From Bacteroidota bacterium (GTDB taxonomy: Bacteria; Bacteroidota; Bacteroidia; Bacteroidales; UBA10428), in contig JAGDMB010000185.1 in the NCBI GenBank assembly GCA_017860375.1, forward strand, positions 1 to 5,696: DNA of 5,696 bases. Direction: 5' to 3'. Each line of letters begins with the position of its first letter. The stretch's first letter is position 1. The translations under genes were made by a program, and so were the position numbers. The notes below the pieces were generated by a model that was not told the origin of the DNA, did not search any database, and worked only from the letters and a program-made list of their open reading frames with translations. Shown piece after piece: positions 1-5,696 of this stretch.

Positions 1-71
1 AAAATTTAGGAATTTCTGTCATGAAAGAGGATGAAAGTCAGGAAATCCTTACGGAGGAGTATAATAAATAG
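1..71 (+). CDS. C-terminal end of an unidentified protein (partial)
   Basis: An open frame enters from the left edge, with its first complete codon at position 3, and runs 22 codons to a TAG at 69-71. The visible tail is strongly charged and reads like a real C-terminus, ending in Thr-Glu-Glu-Tyr-Asn-Lys. The other two forward frames stop early: one at a TAG at 7-9, the other at a TGA at about 32. The gene would be convergent with the leftward hydrolase gene, whose stop lies 62 bp away. No family can be recognised from so short a piece, and chance openness over 22 codons cannot be excluded. Confidence 0.4.
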   Translation, partial: NLGISVMKEDESQEILTEEYNK

Positions 72-133
72 TTAAATATTTAAGGATCAATGGATTGAAA
101 TCACATCTTGCCTAATCCATAGGGTATACCCAT
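72..133. terminator. Possible bidirectional terminator in convergent gap
   Basis: This short gap lies between two converging stop codons. It holds three symmetric elements: an A/T palindrome TTAAATATTTAA (72-83), a 7-bp inverted repeat ATGGATT (90-96) / AATCCAT (114-120) with a 17-nt loop, and a perfect 10-bp palindrome GGGTATACCC (122-131) directly after the leftward gene's stop. The position fits transcription termination for both genes. However, the stems are short, one loop is long, and no clean T-tract follows, so the assignment rests mostly on location. Confidence 0.25.
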
Positions 134-1651
134 TTAGTTTTTGATTTTTGATTCCATCGTTTTAATGGCTTTTAAAGCATTTTCAGCATCTTTCAATACC
201 GATTCACCCGTATTCATTTGCGGGTATTCTTTTAAGATCTGCAATCCCATTTTATAATACCGGATCGAATTCAGGTAATCACCCTGCTGCATCAAAACAT
301 ATGCATAGCTATCATACGTATTATAGGAATATGGAAATTCAATCCTATTGACCTCAAATACTTTTAGTGCCTCATCGGGCATATTAAATTTAAAAAGCAA
401 CTCGATACCCAACTTGTTTAATTCAGATTCTTCAAAATTAAAGTGTTCAAAATCTGAAGCTTTGATTCTGTAATACTCCTCAATGGCCTTTTCAATTCCA
501 TTCTGACCTGTTGTGTATCCCATTTGTTGCGCAATTGATTTTTTAGGGATCTGAACTTCTTCATCATACAGGATGGAGATAATCTGCTGACCAATGGCAG
601 GTGCATAGGCAGAGCCAATATACGTATCGGTTCTGTTGTTTTTTAATACAATAACCAAAATGCTGTCTCTTTCAATGCGTGCCATATACGAACCAAATCC
701 ATTAATACTACCTGCATGGGAAATAACAGGAATTGTATCGTGATGGTTTGATATTATCTTTTTCCCTAACTCCCAGCCGCAGCCATAAGAACCCTGTTTG
801 GAAGGGGTAATCATTTTCGTATACAGATCTCCTGAAATGAGTTCCCCGTCATACAATGCCTTATCAAATCTGCAAAGATCATCCGCATTTGAAATCAGTC
901 CTCCGGGTCCCACAGTATAGGAGGGATCAAAATACGAAGCGTTTTCATATCCGCTCAACAATTTATATTCGTATCCTTTCGAAAGATTGCGTTCAATTTT
1001 GGCTGCATTGCACTGGCTTGTATTCTTCATTTCCAACGGATCAAAGATACGCTCAGCCAACAATCGGTCAAAGGGTTTATTTGTAACTCTTTCAGCAATA
1101 TAAGCCAATAAATTATACGCCAGGTTGCTATAATGAAATCCGGTGCCCGGCTCAAAGTATAAATCAGATCCTTCGGCATATCTGACCATATCGTGGAGAC
1201 TGTGATATAACCGTTCCTGAATGGCTTCTTTTTCAGGGTCAAGATTTTGTAAAATTCCGGAAGTATGGGTAAGCAACTGTTCAATAGTAATGCTGTCTCC
1301 TTTTTTTCCAAGGTAATCCGGAATATAATCTGTGATTTTTCCATCCAGCCTGATCATTCCTTCATCGGTCAATTGCAGTATAATCATCGCCGTAAAAGGT
1401 TTTGAAAGGGAAGCGATTCGAAATTTCATGTCAGTCGTCATGGGAACATTCAATTCCCGATCGGCAATTCCGTATGCTTTCTTAATAATGATTTTCCCTT
1501 TTTCAGAAACCAGGACTACTCCATTGAAACAATCTGCATGATAGTATGCACTGATCAGGGAATCAATTTTCTCCTGTTTGGTTTGTGCAACTGCAGAAGT
1601 GCAAGTGCTCAATCCGAGCAATATGATGATAAGATTCACTTTGGTTTTCAT
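134..1651 (-). CDS. Secreted serine hydrolase, beta-lactamase/PBP fold (class C-like), with C-terminal TPRs
   Basis: This 505-residue protein belongs to the serine beta-lactamase family (Pfam Beta-lactamase type; class C / DD-peptidase / esterase-like). A Sec signal peptide covers about residues 1-22 (Lys-rich start, Ile/Leu core, Ala-Val-Ala before Gln23). The hydrolase domain spans about 27-365. It has the SxxK motif Ser-Leu-Ser-Lys at 81-84 (nucleophile Ser81, general base Lys84), Tyr-Ser-Asn at 174-176 (YxN) and His-Ala-Gly at 312-314 in place of the KTG box. His-Ala-Gly (HxG) is common in the non-resistance members of the family (esterases, D-amino-acid peptidases). Residues about 409-476 form two TPR-like helical pairs, an extension often seen in Bacteroidota members, making the protein longer than a typical class C enzyme of about 380 residues. 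It likely acts in the periplasm or at the surface on an unknown ester, peptide or amide. The ATG at 1651 is chosen because the signal peptide starts there. It is transcribed divergently from the glycosidase gene. Confidence 0.93.
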   Translation of the reverse strand: MKTKVNLIIILLGLSTCTSAVAQTKQEKIDSLISAYYHADCFNGVVLVSEKGKIIIKKAYGIADRELNVPMTTDMKFRIASLSKPFTAMIILQLTDEGMIRLDGKITDYIPDYLGKKGDSITIEQLLTHTSGILQNLDPEKEAIQERLYHSLHDMVRYAEGSDLYFEPGTGFHYSNLAYNLLAYIAERVTNKPFDRLLAERIFDPLEMKNTSQCNAAKIERNLSKGYEYKLLSGYENASYFDPSYTVGPGGLISNADDLCRFDKALYDGELISGDLYTKMITPSKQGSYGCGWELGKKIISNHHDTIPVISHAGSINGFGSYMARIERDSILVIVLKNNRTDTYIGSAYAPAIGQQIISILYDEEVQIPKKSIAQQMGYTTGQNGIEKAIEEYYRIKASDFEHFNFEESELNKLGIELLFKFNMPDEALKVFEVNRIEFPYSYNTYDSYAYVLMQQGDYLNSIRYYKMGLQILKEYPQMNTGESVLKDAENALKAIKTMESKIKN

Positions 1652-1775
1652 ACCTGTGTTTATTGCAAAGACGGATTCTTTTATTCATCGATGCATCATT
1701 CAGACTTGATTTGCAAAAACTGAATGGGCTATAGGAAATCCTCTGGATTATGCCGATCAATGTATTTACTTTGTA

Positions 1776-1807
1776 TTGGCTCAAATGAACGGCAAAGATT
1801 ATCTTTA
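1776..1807 (+). promoter_or_regulatory. Candidate Bacteroidota-type promoter for the glycosidase operon
   Basis: A TTG at 1776-1778 (-33-like) is followed after 21 bp by TATCTTTA at 1800-1807. This matches the Bacteroidota -7 consensus TAnnTTTG at all but the last position. Its end lies 17 bp before the ATG at 1825, which would leave a very short leader. Position and pattern fit, but such A/T-rich matches occur by chance, so the call is tentative. Confidence 0.35.
1794..1806. repeat. Perfect inverted repeat AAAGAT-T-ATCTTT overlapping the -7 candidate
   Basis: Two 6-bp arms, AAAGAT (1794-1799) and ATCTTT (1801-1806), flank a single T. A 1-nt spacer is too small for an RNA hairpin, so a dimeric protein-binding site is the more natural reading if it is functional. 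The right arm lies within the rightward -7 candidate. On the minus strand the left arm forms part of AATCTTTG, also -7-like. It could simply reflect the A/T-rich composition. Confidence 0.3.
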
Positions 1808-1824
1808 CGTTAAATCGGATAACC

Positions 1825-3654
1825 ATGAAAAAATTATTCTGGATTTTGTGGCTAATTGTTTTACTTACCGGTACTGCTTTCGCACAACCAGGGAAAGGTC
1901 AGGTTGAACTGTCAAAAGTGCCTGTTCCTGCGGGACATCACCTGTCTGAATATACCTTTGACCTTCCGGTGGATCCCACCAGCTGGAACAACCAGCAACC
2001 GGGACTCCATGCGGCTTTTGGGTCGACTGACGCGTTATACCTGCGATGTGAGGTACCTGCCGTAAATCAGGAATCACTGATGTGGGAAGAGAGCGGATGG
2101 ATGGGTGACCGCCTGAATGCACAGGTTTTAGTATGGTCACCCGATACCCTTGAACAGATACGATTCAATGTCAGTGATTTGATATCGGACGATGGATCCG
2201 TGATCAGCCGGGACAATATTAAACTGAACATGGTCCGTTATGTATTGTCCAATTTTCATTACGGGGCTACCAATTTTAGCTGTGATACGCCGGCCGATAG
2301 CGTCTGGCTGATGCCGGATCGTTTTGAAACTCTTAAGCGGTTCGACCTGCCAGGAAAAACGGTAAGGCCTGTATGGGTTGCCTTTGACATTCCACGGAAT
2401 GTAAAACCCGGCAAATATCATGGCACCATTGAAATCAATTCCCTGAAAAACAAAGTTACCCTTAAGGTGAGCGTAACTGTCCGGAAACAGGTACTTCCCG
2501 ATCCGCATGAATGGAAATTCCGCCTTGACCTGTGGCAAAATCCATGGATCATTGCCTGGTATTATAATATTGAGCCATGGTCGGCCGAGCACAAAGCATT
2601 GCTGAAAAAGCACCTTAGACTGTATGCCGACGCCGGAGGAAAATACATAACCACCTATGCAGTCCATTCTCCCTGGGCAGATAATTCCTATCAGATTGAA
2701 GAAACCATGATCGACTGGATCAAAAGGACTGACGGCTCCTGGAAGTTCGATTATTCCATATTTGACCAGTACGTGGAACTGGCCATGGAAACCGGGATTG
2801 ATGAAGCAATCACAATTTATTCGCCAATCCCCTGGGGTTACCGGTTCCGGTACCTGGATGAGAAAACAGGCAACTATGTTTATGAGGAATGGTCGCCGGT
2901 TTCGGAACAATTTAAAACAGTTTGGAATCTTTTCCTGGATGATCTGAAAATGCACCTGACAGAAAAGGGCTGGTTTAAAAAAACCTACCTTGGAATAAAT
3001 GAAAATTCGCTGGATGTTACACTGGCCGCCATCAAAGTGATCAAAGAACATTCGAAGGAATGGAAAATCACGTATGCGGGAGACTGGCATCCGGAGCTTT
3101 CCCCCCTGCTTGATGATTACTCGCCCGTAATCACCAGCGAACCCAGCCCGGATGAATTGAAGGAGCGATCAGCCAGGGGGTTTACTACCACCTTTTATGT
3201 TTGCTGTAATCCGCCCCGTCCGAATACTTTTGTTTTCTCCCATCCTGTTGAAGCCAGATTTATCAGCTGGTATGCCCTGGCCTACGGATATAACGGGTTC
3301 TTACGGTGGGCATACGATGCCTGGCCAGCTGATCCGGTACGCGATGCAAGGCATATTTTTTGGCCCGCGGGAGATTGTTTCCTGGTTTATCCGGGTGCCA
3401 ACAGCAGTATACGATTCGAGAAACTCAGGGAAGGGATTGCAGATTATGAAAAGGTCATCATCCTCAGGGAGCTGGCTTCAAAATCAAATGATGAAAATGT
3501 TATACGACTCATGCATGATCTGGATGTCCTTCTTGATACCTTTGCTTTCGAACGGGATTACAGCAAGCGCAATTTCAATGCGGATGACATGAAAGAGGCT
3601 TTGCAAAAAAGTAAAACCATCCTTGATAATTTAAGTATTTTTTTGGAGCATTAA
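1825..3654 (+). CDS. Secreted GH123-type glycoside hydrolase (DUF4091 family)
   Basis: This 609-residue exported protein matches the GH123/DUF4091 family, whose characterised members are beta-N-acetylgalactosaminidases using substrate-assisted catalysis. A signal peptide spans 1-20 (Ala-Phe-Ala before Gln21). Residues about 21-225 look like the N-terminal beta-sandwich, about 226-560 the TIM-barrel catalytic domain, and the rest a helical tail. Family landmarks include Pro-Trp at 336-337 with Arg-Tyr at 342-343, the Cys-Cys pair 460-461, Arg-Trp-Ala-Tyr-Asp-Ala-Trp at 494-500, and a Trp-Pro-Ala-Gly-Asp segment at 513-517 leading into Ser-Ile-Arg-Phe-Glu-Lys-Leu-Arg (528-535). Where the family has the catalytic Asp-Glu pair, this protein has Asn392-Glu393, so activity is uncertain. 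Its length is normal for the family, with no frameshift. The next gene starts 17 bp downstream, which indicates an operon. The start is supported by the signal peptide, and there is no Shine-Dalgarno. Family membership is firm; substrate and activity are inferred. Confidence 0.9.
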   Translation: MKKLFWILWLIVLLTGTAFAQPGKGQVELSKVPVPAGHHLSEYTFDLPVDPTSWNNQQPGLHAAFGSTDALYLRCEVPAVNQESLMWEESGWMGDRLNAQVLVWSPDTLEQIRFNVSDLISDDGSVISRDNIKLNMVRYVLSNFHYGATNFSCDTPADSVWLMPDRFETLKRFDLPGKTVRPVWVAFDIPRNVKPGKYHGTIEINSLKNKVTLKVSVTVRKQVLPDPHEWKFRLDLWQNPWIIAWYYNIEPWSAEHKALLKKHLRLYADAGGKYITTYAVHSPWADNSYQIEETMIDWIKRTDGSWKFDYSIFDQYVELAMETGIDEAITIYSPIPWGYRFRYLDEKTGNYVYEEWSPVSEQFKTVWNLFLDDLKMHLTEKGWFKKTYLGINENSLDVTLAAIKVIKEHSKEWKITYAGDWHPELSPLLDDYSPVITSEPSPDELKERSARGFTTTFYVCCNPPRPNTFVFSHPVEARFISWYALAYGYNGFLRWAYDAWPADPVRDARHIFWPAGDCFLVYPGANSSIRFEKLREGIADYEKVIILRELASKSNDENVIRLMHDLDVLLDTFAFERDYSKRNFNADDMKEALQKSKTILDNLSIFLEH

Positions 3655-3671
3655 TTTTTAAAAACCACGAA

Positions 3672-5471
3672 ATGAGGATATGTATTGTCGGTTTTCTGGT
3701 GAATATTGTATTAACTGCCGGATTTGGGCAAGGCAATTCGCCCAGGTTGAAGTGTACCGAATATGAGAACTGGGTGCTTACCCATCAATTGGTACCAGCG
3801 GGTCCTATCCCAGCCGTCTTTGATCCAAACGGTGTGTATCCCTATGTTAGTTTTTCAGAAACGGCAAATCGGCCGGTTCCTCAAAAATACAGGTACATTA
3901 CCCTTGAAAATGAGCAGATCAAAGTCACACTATGCCCCGACCTGGGGGGAAAGGTGACTTCGATGATTTATAAGCCTTCCGGCAGGGAGGTTTTGTATGT
4001 TCCTGACGTAATCCGTCCTACCCGTATACTTCCGCGGTTTTATTTTGTAGCAGGTGGCATCGAAGTGAGTTTTCCGATATCGCATTCACCTGTACAAAAT
4101 GATAAAGTAATGTACCAAATTGAAAAAACAGACGGACGAATTTATATCACATGCGGTGAGCGCGAATTGAGATTCGGCATGCAATGGTCGGTAGAATATT
4201 CCCTGGGACCTGACGAGAATTTCCTGACGGAACGGGTCGTTTTTTATAACCCGGGGACGAAAGGGTATCCCTGGATGTCGTGGTCAAATGCAGCCTTACC
4301 TGCAGGACCGGATACCGAATTTGATTTCCCCGATGGGAAAGTACTGTCGCATTCATCGGAAATGGATACCATGGACTGGAAAAAGGAAGGTCCGGTTTGT
4401 GAAGCCGATATCAAAGAAATGACCGGATTCTTTTGGATAACCCATAATACCAATGCTTTTGGTGTTTTCACTCCATCCCTTGGAACCGGGCTATACCATG
4501 TGGCAGATGAAAGAATTTCACCCGGCATGAAACTCTGGAGCTATGGTAGTGGGGAGGACAGCACATGGTCTACACTGAGCACGGCCAGCCATACTCCCTA
4601 TGTTGAAATGCAGGGCGGACCAATCAGAGATCAATCCATCAAACTGGAATTACAGCCAAAGGAAATCCATACGCACACCGAATATTGGATACCGGTTGAC
4701 AGGGTGATGAATATTCAGACCCTGAAGGTTCCTCCGGTAAAATTAAGACCACTGAGTGCGGTTCCTTTGTTTTCGTGGGCAAGGCCCGATGAAGTTAAGG
4801 TGTGGAATGATTTACAGAAGGCTTATCTGGAAAAAGACAGTGTACCCGATCCGCCTCAGATACAAAGAAATTGCTGGGCTCCGTCTGGTATGGAAGGTCT
4901 GGGACCGGTCTTCGAATGGGCTATTGAAAATTCACATGCAGATCAATCCGATATATGGAAATTTTACTACGGAACCTGGACAGCAGGATGTGGAGATTCA
5001 GCAAATGCAATCAGGATATTATCCCAAACCAGTACAGGTATTGCCAGGGCAGTTCTGGCCCGCTTGCTCAGACTCAGAGGTGATAACCGGGGTGCGGTTC
5101 AGGCCTATAATTCAATTGAAGAACGCTGGCTTCAGCTTCATCCACAGGTGGTGGTTGAACGGGACAAAGCCCTGAGAAATATCGGCAAGGAGAAACTGAA
5201 GGAACGCAAAGCCTGGTTAGACCAGGTAGATGCATTGCAGGATGAATGGGTGCTTGAACGTAAAGTACAGTTGTTGATCGACATGGGTGAAATCATACAA
5301 GCGAAAACGCTATTGTTATCCATTCCGTTTCAAAAGGTTCATCAAACCTACACACGTACAAACCTGTGGTTTCAGATATGCGATCTGCTAAAAGAACCAC
5401 GGCTCCCGATACCCGAACAGCTGGGTGAAGATCGCCTTGCCAATTTTGGAGCCTATCGTGAATTTGAGTAA
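3672..5471 (+). CDS. Secreted DUF5107 protein, mutarotase-like fold, short form
   Basis: This 599-residue protein is recognised as a DUF5107-domain protein. A likely signal peptide covers about 1-20, ending in Ala-Gly-Phe-Gly-Gln. Residues about 74-110 (Ile-Thr-Leu-Glu-Asn, then Pro89-Asp-Leu-Gly-Gly93, and Gly104-Arg-Glu-Val-Leu-Tyr) resemble the opening strands of galactose-mutarotase-like domains. The beta-rich domain continues to about 345 and includes Phe-Pro-Ile-Ser-His at 134-138, Trp-Met-Ser-Trp-Ser-Asn at 201-206 and Gly-Gly-Pro-Ile-Arg-Asp-Gln at 315-321. Residues about 410-575 are helical and TPR-like, and the tail Gly-Glu-Asp-Arg-Leu-Ala (585-590) is typical of longer relatives. 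As I recall, many family members exceed 1,000 residues, so much of the TPR region appears to be missing here. Its reaction is unknown; sugar binding or processing is inferred from the fold and the glycosidase neighbour. The 17-bp leader is A/T-rich (TTTTTAAAAA at 3655-3664) and lacks a Shine-Dalgarno, as is usual in Bacteroidota. Confidence 0.88.
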   Translation: MRICIVGFLVNIVLTAGFGQGNSPRLKCTEYENWVLTHQLVPAGPIPAVFDPNGVYPYVSFSETANRPVPQKYRYITLENEQIKVTLCPDLGGKVTSMIYKPSGREVLYVPDVIRPTRILPRFYFVAGGIEVSFPISHSPVQNDKVMYQIEKTDGRIYITCGERELRFGMQWSVEYSLGPDENFLTERVVFYNPGTKGYPWMSWSNAALPAGPDTEFDFPDGKVLSHSSEMDTMDWKKEGPVCEADIKEMTGFFWITHNTNAFGVFTPSLGTGLYHVADERISPGMKLWSYGSGEDSTWSTLSTASHTPYVEMQGGPIRDQSIKLELQPKEIHTHTEYWIPVDRVMNIQTLKVPPVKLRPLSAVPLFSWARPDEVKVWNDLQKAYLEKDSVPDPPQIQRNCWAPSGMEGLGPVFEWAIENSHADQSDIWKFYYGTWTAGCGDSANAIRILSQTSTGIARAVLARLLRLRGDNRGAVQAYNSIEERWLQLHPQVVVERDKALRNIGKEKLKERKAWLDQVDALQDEWVLERKVQLLIDMGEIIQAKTLLLSIPFQKVHQTYTRTNLWFQICDLLKEPRLPIPEQLGEDRLANFGAYREFE

Positions 5472-5494
5472 AGCTGATTTCTGCTATACCTTTT
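5463..5494 (+). promoter_or_regulatory. Candidate Bacteroidota-type promoter for the dehydrogenase gene
   Basis: TTTG at 5463-5466, inside the last codons of the DUF5107 gene, is followed after 20 bp by TACCTTTT at 5487-5494. This fits the TTTG / TAnnTTTG arrangement with one mismatch at the last base. It lies 38 bp upstream of the dehydrogenase ATG. If real, the dehydrogenase could be transcribed independently of the glycosidase pair; otherwise the 61-bp gap still allows read-through. Confidence 0.3.
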
Positions 5495-5532
5495 TCAATG
5501 TGCCTCAGCAATTGCAACGTAAATAATCCAAT

Positions 5533-5696
5533 ATGCCTTTAAAACAAAAATATGGTCCGCTGGCAATGGTAGCCGGTGCCTCTGAAGGGATCGGGGCAGC
5601 CTTTTCCAAAACTCTGGCAGCAGCCGGAATGGATCTTATCCTTATTGCCCGACGAAAGGAGCCACTCAATGAACTGGCTGCTTTGTTAAGGAACAC
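5533..5696 (+). CDS. Short-chain dehydrogenase/reductase, N-terminal part (partial)
   Basis: The frame opens at an ATG at 5533 and runs off the right edge after 54 complete codons. The N-terminus holds a Rossmann fold start: strand Leu10-Ala-Met-Val, then Ala14-Gly15-Ala-Ser-Glu-Gly19-Ile-Gly21, the glycine-rich TGxxxGIG motif of classical SDRs with Ala for the usual Thr. A helix follows (22-31). The second strand Asp34-Leu-Ile-Leu-Ile ends in Ala39-Arg40-Arg41, and basic residues here usually mean NADP(H) preference. The catalytic Ser-Tyr-Lys triad lies beyond the window, so substrate and subfamily cannot be set. It lacks a signal peptide and should be cytoplasmic. It lies 61 bp after the DUF5107 gene on the same strand. 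The start is the first ATG ahead of the fold; there is no clear Shine-Dalgarno. Confidence 0.87.
   Translation, partial: MPLKQKYGPLAMVAGASEGIGAAFSKTLAAAGMDLILIARRKEPLNELAALLRN

Larger units (their letters stand above)
1652..1824. promoter_or_regulatory. Divergent intergenic regulatory region
   Basis: This 173-bp A/T-rich spacer separates the start codons of the leftward hydrolase and the rightward glycosidase, so promoters for both should lie here. The right end carries a promoter-like pair and an inverted repeat, listed separately. For the leftward gene, the best matches to the TAnnTTTG -7 pattern on the minus strand (around 1664-1671, 1719-1726 and 1793-1800) each lack a well-placed TTG partner, so no leftward promoter is called. 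A short near-repeat, TTGCAAAG (1663-1670) and TTGCAAAA (1721-1728), is also present. No convincing small gene is seen. Confidence 0.5.

Noticed and set aside
1027..1344. A 105-codon minus-strand frame within the leftward hydrolase gene
   Set aside because: It shares the strand but is out of frame with the region encoding the Tyr-Ser-Asn active-site motif; no frameshift is needed to explain the hydrolase.
134..1651. Antibiotic-resistance beta-lactamase
   Set aside because: The His-Ala-Gly box in place of KTG, the TPR tail and the length point to a general serine hydrolase, so resistance should not be inferred from the fold.
1586..1651. Lipoprotein signal around Leu14-Ser-Thr-Cys17 of the hydrolase
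   Set aside because: Thr directly before Cys does not fit the usual lipobox (Gly, Ala or Ser), while Ala-Val-Ala before Gln23 fits ordinary signal peptidase cleavage.
2137..3090. A 317-codon open frame on the minus strand inside the glycosidase gene
   Set aside because: It lies wholly antisense to a well-recognised gene, has no family resemblance and no plausible start context. Long antisense openness is a by-product of the codon use of the real gene.
4756..5175. A 139-codon forward frame inside the DUF5107 gene, and a similar 131-codon one at 3197-3592 inside the glycosidase gene
   Set aside because: Both overlap conserved coding sequence in another frame and show no recognisable domain. 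They are out-of-frame shadows.
5473..5509. GCTGA / TCAGC inverted repeat as a terminator after the DUF5107 gene
   Set aside because: The stem is only 5 bp with a loop of 27 nt and no T-tract follows; it is within chance expectation.
5293..5696. Minus-strand open frames at the right end (5293-5517 and 5505-5696)
   Set aside because: They are antisense to the end of the DUF5107 gene and to the dehydrogenase start, both of which have clear family signatures on the plus strand.

Overview
This window looks like a chromosomal fragment of a Bacteroidota bacterium (a Bacteroidales/Cytophagales-like relative). The genes lack clear Shine-Dalgarno sequences and are instead preceded by A/T-rich leaders. 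The best promoter-like signals resemble the Bacteroidota -33 TTG / -7 TAnnTTTG pattern. The protein families (a secreted GH123/DUF4091-type glycosidase, a DUF5107 protein, and a beta-lactamase-fold hydrolase with C-terminal TPRs) are typical of that phylum. All calls come from reading the sequence and from memory of the families; no database search was possible.

Layout: the first 71 bases probably hold the last 22 codons of a rightward gene. A 62-bp convergent gap with inverted repeats follows. Next is a leftward gene (134-1651) for an exported serine hydrolase of the beta-lactamase/penicillin-binding-protein fold. A 173-bp divergent spacer (1652-1824) holds a candidate promoter and a small operator-like inverted repeat. 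Two tightly spaced rightward genes follow, 17 bp apart and almost certainly co-transcribed: a secreted GH123-type glycoside hydrolase (1825-3654) and a secreted DUF5107 protein with a galactose-mutarotase-like N-terminal part (3672-5471). After a 61-bp gap the window ends inside an NADP-type short-chain dehydrogenase (5533 onward).

Together, the two central genes suggest a small exported carbohydrate-processing module, perhaps aimed at an amino-sugar-containing glycan. No SusC/SusD pair, sulfatase or regulator is visible in the window to fix the substrate. The most notable point is that the glycosidase carries Asn-Glu where GH123 enzymes carry the catalytic Asp-Glu pair. This suggests either a changed mechanism or substrate, or a non-catalytic role. 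The flanking hydrolase and dehydrogenase look like ordinary neighbours with no clear functional tie.
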